A DNA stretch of 24,805 nucleotides, taken from positions 1-24,805 of the forward strand of contig JACDAW010000020.1 in NCBI GenBank assembly GCA_013695245.1, given 5' to 3'. The notes beneath the pieces were generated by a model. That model made no database searches. It was not told the DNA's origin and saw only the letters and a list, made by a program, of their open reading frames with translations. Positions within the stretch are counted from its first letter, which is position 1, and every line of letters starts with the position of its first letter. Source of the stretch: Pyrinomonadaceae bacterium (lineage in GTDB: Bacteria > Acidobacteriota > Blastocatellia > Pyrinomonadales > Pyrinomonadaceae). Made by a program: the position numbers and the translations under genes. Shown piece after piece: positions 7,208 through 14,068 of the stretch.

Positions 7208-7226
7208 GAAAATGACTTTCATTTTC
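7208..7226 (+). promoter_or_regulatory. Fur box
   Basis: GAAAATGACTTTCATTTTC is a perfect 8-bp inverted repeat (GAAAATGA/TCATTTTC) with a 3-nt centre. It matches 14 of 19 positions of the classical Fur consensus GATAATGATAATCATTATC. It starts about 5 nt after the predicted transcription start, where a bound repressor would block RNA polymerase. Iron-dependent repression of the receptor gene by Fur is the natural reading; a related regulator (Zur, Mur) cannot be excluded. Confidence 0.75.
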
Positions 7227-7258
7227 AGCACTAATCTATCGTTTATTTGAGGAATTAA

Positions 7259-9709
7259 ATGACCAACTACCATTTTGCTATCTTCTGTCGGCGACTTGTT
7301 TTGCCAATCAATGCGCTCATACTGCTGTCGGCATTTTGTTTCACTGCGCAAGCTCAATCGCAGGGCAGTTCTGTTTTGGGTCGGATCGTTGATGCAAACG
7401 CGGCTGTCGTAAGCGGTGTCGCAGTAACACTCCGGCAAGCAAACACGAACTTCGAACGCACCACGACCACCAACGCTGAAGGCATTTTCAGTTTCAACGA
7501 TCTCCCGCCGGGCAAATATCTTTTGACGGCGATAGGCGAGGGCTTTTCTCCAGCGAGCCAAGAGTTGACATTAGCGGCGGGCGAACGCCGCAATGCCGAA
7601 GTCACGCTCGCTCTGGGGTCACTCGTCGAATCAATCATTGTCAACGCAAGTCGCATCACGGGACGGCAGGAAGAAGTCGAACGCATTCCGGGTTCGGTTG
7701 ATGTGGTTGACGCGCGCACGCTCGAAACGAGTCGCATCTTCACCACTTCGGAAGTTTTGCGCAAAGTAGCGGGCATCAACGTGCGCGATGAAGAAGGCTT
7801 CGGTCTGCGTCCTAACATCGGCATTCGCGGATTAAACCCCACGCGCTCCACAAAGGTTCTGCTGCTCGAAGATGGAATCCCGTTTACCTACGCGCCCTAC
7901 GGCGATAACGCTTCTTATTATCATCCGCCGGTTGATCGCTTCGAGACGATTGAAGTGCTGAAAGGTTCGGGGCAGATTCTTTACGGACCGCAAACCGTCG
8001 GCGGCGTCATCAACTACATCACGCGCACGCCGCCGGTCAGACGTTCGGGTTTTCTCACCCTGACGGGCGGCGCGCGCGACTATTTCAACGGTCACATCAG
8101 CTACGGCGGAACGTTCCGCAACACCGGACTGCTTTTCGATTACACACGCAAACAAGGCGAAGGCGCACGCGACAACGTGCGTTCGGGTTTGAACGATTTC
8201 AACTTCAAATCCGTCACTGCGATCAACAACCGTCAGGCATTGACGCTTCGATTCAACAACTACAGTGAGCGTTCCAATGTAACTTACTCTGGCTTGCGCG
8301 AAGACGAGTATCGCGCCAACCCACGCGGCAATGTGTTTCGCAACGATTTCTTCTACGGCGACCGCTACGGCGCTTCTGCCACGCACGCTTTCGTCGTCAA
8401 CAGCAACGCTGTGTTGACGACTAACTTCTACGGCGCATACTTCCGACGCCACTGGTGGCGTCAATCGAGCAACTCCGGTCAACGCCCGAATCTCCTCTAC
8501 AATCCGACTACGCGCGCGGGCGATCCCGATTGTCTCAGCATCGCCGACCTCAATACGACGTGCGGCAACGAAGGACGCTTGCGCAAATATTATTTCTTCG
8601 GCGTCGAACCGCGCGTGCGTCTCACGCACAATCTTTTCGGGACACGCAACGAAACTGATTTCGGATTCCGCGCCCACTTCGAGACGCAAGACAGACAGCA
8701 GCAGAACGGCGATCTTCCAACGTCGCGTTCCGGCGCAATCGTCGAAAACAACGAGCGCAGGAATGTGGCATATTCAGGCTTCGTGCAAAATCGTCTCACC
8801 CTCGGCGATTTCACGATCACGCCCGGACTCCGCATCGAGCACGTTGAATACCAACGCACAAACCGTTTAGCCAACGCCGGACTCGGCGTCAGCGGACGAA
8901 CAAGCCTAACGCAACTCGTCCCCGGTCTCGGCGTCTCTTACAACCCGAACCGCAGGTTGACCGTTTTCGCGGGCGTGCATCGCGGGTTTGCGCCGCCGCG
9001 CACCGAAGACATCATCAACAACACGACGGGCGGCAGCATTGATCTCGACCCGGAACTGAGTTGGAACTACGAAGTTGGTTTCCGCAGCGCGCCTGCAACA
9101 GGTGTGAATCTTGAAGCGACTTTCTTCCGCATGGACTACGAAAACCAGATCGTCCCGGCGAGCCTTGCCGGAGGCGTCGGCGCGACGCTGACGAACGGCG
9201 GCGCAACCATGCATCAAGGCTTGGAACTTTCGGGGCGCGCGGACACGGGCGCGCTCTTGCGCTCGCCGCACAACTTCTACGCGCGTGCTGCTTACACTTA
9301 CTTGCCCATCGCCAAGTTTGCAGGCGCGCGATTCAGCAGCGTCAGCGGTTTCGGTGGAACGAGCGTAACGGATAATCGCCTGCCCTATGCGCCGGGGAAC
9401 TTGCTGACCGCGAGCGTCGGCTACTCGCACCCCAGAGGCTTTGACGGCTTCGTCGAAGCCGTTTACGTTGGACGCCAATTCAGCGACGATCTCAACACGA
9501 TAAATCCGACGCCCGACGGTCAACGCGGTTTGATTCCGGGCTACACGGCTTGGAACGCGACGGGCAACTACTCGGTTGAACGCCTGCACACCACATTCTT
9601 CGTGACAATCAAAAATCTTTTCGACAACACATACATCGTAGATCGCTCGCGCGGCATTTTGCCGAGTCCGCCGCGCGCCGTGCAAGCGGGATTGAAGTAC
9701 CGTTTCTGA
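7259..9709 (+). CDS. TonB-dependent outer-membrane receptor, FecA-like, with N-terminal Cna-B-type domain
   Basis: An 816-aa outer-membrane receptor, likely for an iron chelate such as ferric citrate. ATG at 7259 has GAGGA (7249-7253) 5 nt upstream. Order of parts: signal peptide (1-33), carboxypeptidase-regulatory/Cna-B-like domain (about 37-118, with DLPPGKYLLTA), possible TonB box near 124-131, plug (about 140-255) with NIGIRGLNPTRS, YGDNASYYHPPVDRFE and YGPQTVGGVINYIT, all close to FecA, then a long beta-barrel ending in GLKYRF with the C-terminal aromatic used in barrel assembly. The E. coli FecA signalling (STN) domain is absent, so regulation is probably by the Fur box rather than a FecI/FecR relay. 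It stands alone, with its own promoter and a hairpin after it. Substrate is inferred. Confidence 0.92.
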   Translation: MTNYHFAIFCRRLVLPINALILLSAFCFTAQAQSQGSSVLGRIVDANAAVVSGVAVTLRQANTNFERTTTTNAEGIFSFNDLPPGKYLLTAIGEGFSPASQELTLAAGERRNAEVTLALGSLVESIIVNASRITGRQEEVERIPGSVDVVDARTLETSRIFTTSEVLRKVAGINVRDEEGFGLRPNIGIRGLNPTRSTKVLLLEDGIPFTYAPYGDNASYYHPPVDRFETIEVLKGSGQILYGPQTVGGVINYITRTPPVRRSGFLTLTGGARDYFNGHISYGGTFRNTGLLFDYTRKQGEGARDNVRSGLNDFNFKSVTAINNRQALTLRFNNYSERSNVTYSGLREDEYRANPRGNVFRNDFFYGDRYGASATHAFVVNSNAVLTTNFYGAYFRRHWWRQSSNSGQRPNLLYNPTTRAGDPDCLSIADLNTTCGNEGRLRKYYFFGVEPRVRLTHNLFGTRNETDFGFRAHFETQDRQQQNGDLPTSRSGAIVENNERRNVAYSGFVQNRLTLGDFTITPGLRIEHVEYQRTNRLANAGLGVSGRTSLTQLVPGLGVSYNPNRRLTVFAGVHRGFAPPRTEDIINNTTGGSIDLDPELSWNYEVGFRSAPATGVNLEATFFRMDYENQIVPASLAGGVGATLTNGGATMHQGLELSGRADTGALLRSPHNFYARAAYTYLPIAKFAGARFSSVSGFGGTSVTDNRLPYAPGNLLTASVGYSHPRGFDGFVEAVYVGRQFSDDLNTINPTPDGQRGLIPGYTAWNATGNYSVERLHTTFFVTIKNLFDNTYIVDRSRGILPSPPRAVQAGLKYRF

Positions 9710-9723
9710 GCTTTCACAGCAGC

Positions 9724-9767
9724 CGCAAGGGAGGCGACAAACAAGGCGCGCGTCCGCCTCCCTTGCG
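9724..9767 (+). terminator. Hairpin after the FecA-like gene, probable terminator
   Basis: CGCAAGGGAGGCG (9724-9736) pairs perfectly with CGCCTCCCTTGCG (9755-9767), a 13-bp stem with an 18-nt loop, 14 nt after the receptor stop codon. The downstream T tract is poor (TCAAATTACC), so termination strength is uncertain. Confidence 0.6.
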
Positions 9768-9802
9768 TCAAATTACCACCTCTGAACGCCCTCCGTCGCT
9801 GT

Positions 9803-9829
9803 TTGCGTTCACATCAAATAGGTTATAAT
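9803..9829 (+). promoter_or_regulatory. Candidate promoter of the dksA-like gene
   Basis: A perfect TATAAT (9824-9829) is preceded by TTGCGT (9803-9808), but the spacer is only 15 nt. Transcription would start near 9836. The -10 is convincing and the -35 is weak. Confidence 0.5.
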
Positions 9830-9878
9830 TCGCCCTCGATATTTTTATTCTTTCTTTGCGTCTCTTATTGCAAGACGC

Positions 9879-10286
9879 ATGAGCAGAAGGGTACGACTGA
9901 GATACATGGAACAAGAAAAGGTTGAACACTTTCGCAGCGTTCTTCTCGAACAATTGCGGCAGCATACGGACAACGTGCGCGAGAATCAGGAAGCCGCGCT
10001 TGAGATGGTGGCGGCCGATGATGGAGTGAAAGACAGCGTTGATATGTCGCTGCAAGACGTGAGTCAAGAACTTCAGTTCCGTCTCGGCGAACGCGAATCG
10101 CAGATCGTGGCGGACATCGATCAAGCATTGCTCAGAATTGACGAAGGCGCTTACGGGGAATGCGCGCGCTGTGGTAAACCGATTTCGGAACGACGCCTCG
10201 AAGCAATGCCAACGGCACGCTACGACGCCGAATGCCAATCGCTCATCGAGGCCAGCCAAGGCTTGGATGACATTTCAACGCTGTAA
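9879..10286 (+). CDS. DksA/TraR-family zinc-finger protein with an altered zinc site
   Basis: This family binds the RNA polymerase secondary channel and, with ppGpp, adjusts transcription of rRNA and amino-acid genes. The 135-aa product has an N-terminal helical hairpin, a coiled-coil-tip motif DSVDMS (52-57, compare DxxDxA), and the C-terminal finger CARCGKPISERRLEAMP. The second zinc pair reads D116-A-E-C119 instead of C-x2-C, while the 17-residue gap is exact, so one ligand is Asp. Start choice is open: ATG 9879 has no SD and its A is in a 7-bp hairpin; ATG 9906 (codon 10) is an alternative and also lacks a good SD. It converges with xerC across a structured repeat. Confidence 0.88.
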   Translation: MSRRVRLRYMEQEKVEHFRSVLLEQLRQHTDNVRENQEAALEMVAADDGVKDSVDMSLQDVSQELQFRLGERESQIVADIDQALLRIDEGAYGECARCGKPISERRLEAMPTARYDAECQSLIEASQGLDDISTL

Positions 10287-10293
10287 GTTATTA

Positions 10294-10420
10294 GGCTAAA
10301 GTAAAAAGGCAAAAGTGCGGACACGCTAGAGGGCGTGAATCTCGAATCAAGAATTTCAGATTCGAGATCAAAGCGGCAAGCTTTGTCATAACTTTTGCCC
10401 TTTGCCTTTTTACTTTTACC
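10294..10420. repeat. Nested inverted-repeat element with 7-nt units between convergent dksA-like gene and xerC
   Basis: Outer arms: the left (10294-10316) reads GGCTAAA, GTAAAAA, GGCAAAA, GT; the reverse complement of the right (10391-10420) reads GGTAAAA, GTAAAAA, GGCAAAG, GGCAAAA, GT, so the arms match except for one extra 7-nt unit. Inside are a small CACGC/GCGTG hairpin (10322-10337) and a perfect 10-bp hairpin ATCTCGAATC/GATTCGAGAT (10339-10368). The right arm's T-rich plus strand and left arm's A-rich plus strand give U tracts after the structure in both directions, so it may end both convergent transcripts. Its unit pattern is shared with the element at 364-447. Confidence 0.7.
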
Positions 10421-10425
10421 TGCAT

Positions 10426-11346
10426 CTACGCTTTCGGGTGCGTCCTGTCATACATCTCGATCAATTTTTCCATCGAAACGTGCGTGTAGATTTGCGTGGT
10501 TGAGAGGCGCGCGTGTCCCAAGAGTTCTTGGATATCGCGGAGGTCTGCGCCGCTGTCGAGGAGGTGCGTGGCGAATGAATGACGAAGCGAGTGCGGGCTG
10601 ATGTCATGTATTCCGGCGCATAGTTCGATGTATTTATCCACCATGCGCCCGACCGAGCGCGTTGTGATGCGCGTGCCTTGATAGTTGAGAAAGACAGCTT
10701 GCGTATCGCGCTCCGGCAACGGCACGTTGTTAAGAAAAGTTTGACGCACGGGCATGTAATGAAGCACGGCGTGCAAGGACGGGTCGCCGAAAGGTATGAT
10801 GCGTTGCTTGCGGCGTTTGCCCGTGACGCGCACCGTTTTGTTGCGGAAATCAATATCCGGCAGATCGAGTTTGACGAGTTCTGAGACGCGCACGCCTGTG
10901 CCGTAGAGGAGTTCGATGATGGCGCGGTCGCGCTTCCCCAGATCGGTTGCGATGTCTGGCGTTTCGATGAATCGAATCACGTCTTCAACTGAAAGATGAT
11001 TCGGAATTTTCTTCTCAAGGCGCGGAGTCGAAACAAGTTTCGCCGGATTCGAGTCGTGCAAACCCTCGCGCACAAGGAACTGGAAGAAGGTGCGGAGGGC
11101 GGCGAGTTTGCGCGCGATGGAGGTCTTCTTTTTCCCCCCTGCGTGAAGAGCGGCCAACCATTCGCGGATCGTGATGTGATCAACGCTCTTAAGATCAATT
11201 GCGCGCCGCGCGCCTGTCGCCGGATCAACGGGCGCGAGGTGTTCATAAAACTGTCCGAGATCAATCGTGTAATTACGCAAGGTGTGCTCGCTCACGTTAC
11301 GCTCGTAACGCAGGTGCTCGAAGAATTGGGCGAGTAAATTTTCCAT
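10426..11346 (-). CDS. xerC: Tyrosine recombinase XerC/XerD
   Basis: A 306-aa site-specific recombinase of the Xer type, which resolves chromosome dimers at dif with a partner recombinase and FtsK. The N-terminal core-binding (SAM-like) domain covers about 1-90. The catalytic set is complete: R153 (GVRVSE), K177 (TGKRRK), H252 and R255 (HSLRHS), H278 (LLGHA), nucleophile Y287 (QIYTHV). ATG is at 11346 with no visible SD. Size, the LLGHARLSTTQIYTHV block and its setting among housekeeping genes favour chromosomal XerC/D over a mobile-element integrase. No integration sites or element borders are seen. Calling it XerC rather than XerD is a judgement from general appearance. Confidence 0.88.
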   Translation of the reverse strand: MENLLAQFFEHLRYERNVSEHTLRNYTIDLGQFYEHLAPVDPATGARRAIDLKSVDHITIREWLAALHAGGKKKTSIARKLAALRTFFQFLVREGLHDSNPAKLVSTPRLEKKIPNHLSVEDVIRFIETPDIATDLGKRDRAIIELLYGTGVRVSELVKLDLPDIDFRNKTVRVTGKRRKQRIIPFGDPSLHAVLHYMPVRQTFLNNVPLPERDTQAVFLNYQGTRITTRSVGRMVDKYIELCAGIHDISPHSLRHSFATHLLDSGADLRDIQELLGHARLSTTQIYTHVSMEKLIEMYDRTHPKA

Positions 11347-11378
11347 AAACGCTGTTAAGCGACGGGCGAATAATGAGG

Positions 11379-11408
11379 ATTATAGCGCATGTGTTCGACC
11401 GTCGTGAA
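11379..11408 (-). promoter_or_regulatory. Candidate xerC promoter
   Basis: On the reverse strand, a perfect TATAAT (11384-11379) is preceded after 18 nt by TTCACG (11408-11403). The start would be near 11372, giving a leader of about 26 nt. The -35 is weak. The 11409-11573 remainder of this spacer holds no gene that I can support. Confidence 0.45.
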
Positions 11409-11573
11409 CATTCTCTTGATCGCGCTTCATCACCCGTTTGTTCAAACTCTTCCAAGACGTGCTTCACTGTTTATTTTGCGACACGACTTTATGTGGAGAT
11501 TGAAAAGCAAAAGACATCACCAGCGATGCGCTTATAATCTTTTCAACTTCAGTTTGCTCTACGCTGGTCGTCG

Positions 11574-12722
11574 CTATTTCTTCGGCGTGTAATAGCCTTT
11601 GCGTGTGCGCACACGCAAATTCGGGCGCGACGGAACGTTGAGAGCGATAGTGCGAAAGCGTCCGTCGCGCGTGTCGTCCGTCGGGTAGTAACTTAAAATG
11701 TATTGCTGCGCGAGGTCGGCGGCGATCTGTTTAAAGGCTATGTCAAGATCGCTCGCTTGTTTCGGTTGAAATACTATGCCGCCTGTCTGTGCCGCCAACT
11801 CTTGCATACGCCGCTCGGCAGCGAGGTCGCGCAAATTCGTGTTTTGGCTGAGTCCGATCTGAATAATAAAAACCTGACAGTTTGCCGCCTGCGTGAGCCG
11901 CAATGTATCGTCGAAATCGAGATTGCTCGTTGTGTTCACGCCGTCCGAGACCATCACGATCACTTTGCGATCCGGCAACGGGCGCAAGAGTTTCGCGGCC
12001 TGCGCGATGGTGTCAAATAAGCCGGTTGCACAGTATCGCTCCTTGTCGTCGCCGAATCCCTGAATGGTGCGAACAAGGGCGGCCACGTCGCTCGTCATTG
12101 ATTGTTCGAGAATCGGATCGGTGCAGATCGAATAGATGGCCGCCTTATCAACGGGGCGCAGCACTGAACGAAAAAACCGCACGCTAGCTTGTTTCTCGAA
12201 TTCGCGTAACGTGTTAAGGCTTCCGCTACTGTCGAAGAGAAACGCCATCCGCACCGGAGTTTCAGAGCGCGTCAAATCGCTGATCGCTTTCACTCCCCCG
12301 TCAATGCGCAACTCGAAATCCTTCAACTCCAGATCAGTTACCGCCCGCCCCCGCTCGTCAACGACGGAGACGGGTACGGGAACGAGATTCGAGTTGATGC
12401 GAATCACTTCGTCCGGGTCAACTTCGCTCGAAGCGTTGGCGTTCTCCGCTGCCTCGCCTGTCTCCGGTTGCGGCGTTGGAGGTGGCGGAAGCGGAAGATT
12501 TGAATTGTTTCTTTCAGGAGTTGGTTGTGGCGTTGGAGTGACGGTCGCGCGGCGCGGGCGATTCGGCGCTTTACCTTGCGTCGAATCTGTTTGCGACGGT
12601 TGACGGCGCGTGCGTCCTGATTGCGCTTGCAGAAAAGTTGCGGAAGCAAAAAGCGCGATGATGCAAAGACCGGCGAAGGAGCGTTGCAACGCTCTTCGTC
12701 CAACGTATTTCGCTCCCCTCAC
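11574..12722 (-). CDS. Secreted VWA-domain protein (acidobacterial VWFA-related family)
   Basis: A 382-aa exported protein with a von Willebrand factor A domain, an adhesion or protein-contact module. From the GTG at 12722: basic N-region, hydrophobic signal segment (about 15-33, ending LQAQ), Pro/Thr/Gln-rich linker (about 40-95), a short all-beta strand region (DPDEVIRINSNLVPVPVSVV) and the VWA domain with MIDAS DSSGS (164-168) and VMVSDGVNTTS. The tail QYILSYYPTDDTRDGRFR and RKGYYTPKK is typical of the family named for Acidobacteria. The GTG overlaps the TGA of trmFO by 4 nt (GTGA), suggesting coupled translation; a TTG 11 codons later would also leave a signal peptide. The frame is open upstream into trmFO, which I reject as a start. 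Role unknown. Confidence 0.85.
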   Translation of the reverse strand: MRGAKYVGRRALQRSFAGLCIIALFASATFLQAQSGRTRRQPSQTDSTQGKAPNRPRRATVTPTPQPTPERNNSNLPLPPPPTPQPETGEAAENANASSEVDPDEVIRINSNLVPVPVSVVDERGRAVTDLELKDFELRIDGGVKAISDLTRSETPVRMAFLFDSSGSLNTLREFEKQASVRFFRSVLRPVDKAAIYSICTDPILEQSMTSDVAALVRTIQGFGDDKERYCATGLFDTIAQAAKLLRPLPDRKVIVMVSDGVNTTSNLDFDDTLRLTQAANCQVFIIQIGLSQNTNLRDLAAERRMQELAAQTGGIVFQPKQASDLDIAFKQIAADLAQQYILSYYPTDDTRDGRFRTIALNVPSRPNLRVRTRKGYYTPKK

Positions 12723-14068
12723 GCGCCCGCGAACCGGGCGGAGGATTCTTCCTTGATCGTTTCGAGCCACACGTCCCATTCCTTTAATGCTAATTCCACC
12801 TGCAAAGCGTGACGTTCGCGTTTGTTGCGAAAGCGACGGCGAATTTCTTCATCGGGCGGCTCAAGCAAAGCGAAAGTGATATTCACCGGCTGGTAGTTTT
12901 TCGTGTCCGCGCTTGAAACGTAACGCGCCAAAGCGCCGATGGCGGTTTTTGACGGAGCTTCCACAGTCGCGCGCTCCACTGCCACTCTCGCCGCATTCAC
13001 ACCCGCTAACCAACCCGTTCCAACCGATTCAACGTAACCCTCAACGCCGCTGATCTGTCCGGCGAAGAACGTTCGCGGTCGCTCGCGCATCTGCATTGTC
13101 GGACTAAGGACGCGCGGCGCGCAGATGTAAGTGTTGCGATGAATTTGGCCGAACTGCAAAAACTCCGCTTGCTCAAGTCCGGGAATGAGACGCAGCACGC
13201 GCGCTTGCTCGCCGTAGCGTAGATGATTTTGAAAGCCGACGAGGTTGTAAGCGTCAGCCATCAAATTCTCTTGGCGCAGTTGCACAACGGCGAAAGGCTC
13301 GCGCCCCGTGCGCGGGTCAGGGAGTCCCTTCGGCTTCATCGGCCCGTAACGCAGAGTGTCGCGCCCGCGTCGCGCCAACTCTTCAATCGGCAGACACGCC
13401 TCAAACCATCGCGTCTCTTCAAAACGCTGCAACGGCACGCTCTTGGCTTCACGAAGTGCATCGTAAAAAAGCGTGTACTCGGCTTCGTCCATCGGGCAAT
13501 TAAGATAATCATCACCGCCTTTGCCGTAACGCGCCGCGCGAAAAGCGATTCCTTTGTCAACCGTGTCGGCGGCGACGATGGGCGCGATGGCATCGTAAAA
13601 ATAAAGCCCGTCGCCTCCGGTCAAACGATTGATCTCACTCGCCAAAGCGTCGGAGCACAACGGCCCGGCAGCAATGATCGTGATCTCATCTTCATTAACG
13701 CGCGTTCGCTCTTCGCGCACAAGCGTGATACGCGGATGCGATTCGATCTTCTCCGTAATCAAACTTGCGAAGCGCTCACGATCAACCGCCAACGCCGCGC
13801 CCGCAGGCACGCGCGTCTCGGCTGCAACAGCCATCACAAGCGAACCCGCGCGCCGCAACTCCTCTTTCAAAAGATATGGAGCAGTTCCCGGCTCATCCGA
13901 TTTGAGAGAATTCGAGCACACGATCTCCGCAAGTTTTTCCGTGCGGTGTGCAGGCGTCTTTAAGACGGGACGCATTTCATATAGACGCACCTGCGCGCCC
14001 GCTTCGGCCGCCTGCCACGCCGCTTCCACTCCGGCGAATCCGCCGCCGATGACAACAATCTCATTCAT
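12719..14068 (-). CDS. trmFO: Methylenetetrahydrofolate--tRNA-(uracil-5-)-methyltransferase TrmFO
   Basis: This FAD enzyme makes 5-methyluridine at position 54 of the tRNA T loop, using methylenetetrahydrofolate as carbon donor. The 449-aa product starts MNEIVVIGGGFAGVEAAWQA, the FAD-binding Rossmann motif GGGFAGxE, followed by VCSNSLKSDEP. C51 and C225 (FEACLP) lie where B. subtilis TrmFO has its two functional cysteines (C53 and C226). ATG at 14068 has AAGGA 7 nt upstream, and the stop codon of the preceding gene touches it (TAAATG). It is the middle gene of a three-gene minus-strand operon with the LolA-like and VWA proteins, whose functions are not obviously related. Confidence 0.96.
   Translation of the reverse strand: MNEIVVIGGGFAGVEAAWQAAEAGAQVRLYEMRPVLKTPAHRTEKLAEIVCSNSLKSDEPGTAPYLLKEELRRAGSLVMAVAAETRVPAGAALAVDRERFASLITEKIESHPRITLVREERTRVNEDEITIIAAGPLCSDALASEINRLTGGDGLYFYDAIAPIVAADTVDKGIAFRAARYGKGGDDYLNCPMDEAEYTLFYDALREAKSVPLQRFEETRWFEACLPIEELARRGRDTLRYGPMKPKGLPDPRTGREPFAVVQLRQENLMADAYNLVGFQNHLRYGEQARVLRLIPGLEQAEFLQFGQIHRNTYICAPRVLSPTMQMRERPRTFFAGQISGVEGYVESVGTGWLAGVNAARVAVERATVEAPSKTAIGALARYVSSADTKNYQPVNITFALLEPPDEEIRRRFRNKRERHALQVELALKEWDVWLETIKEESSARFAGA

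Noticed and set aside
7832..8689. 285-aa minus-strand ORF opposite the FecA-like gene
   Set aside because: Val/Ala/Glu-rich shadow of the receptor codons, with no recognisable motif.
8906..9685. 259-aa minus-strand ORF opposite the FecA-like gene
   Set aside because: Shadow ORF with Arg/Ala-rich composition and no ribosome site or domain.
10426..11346. XerC as a marker of an integrated mobile element
   Set aside because: No attachment repeats, cargo genes or composition break are seen; flanking genes are housekeeping, so a chromosomal Xer recombinase is more likely.
11389..11592. 67-aa plus-strand ORF between xerC and the VWA gene
   Set aside because: It starts within the xerC promoter region, has no SD, and its composition is not protein-like.
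13223..13963. 246-aa plus-strand ORF opposite trmFO
   Set aside because: TrmFO is certain on the other strand; this frame has no motif.
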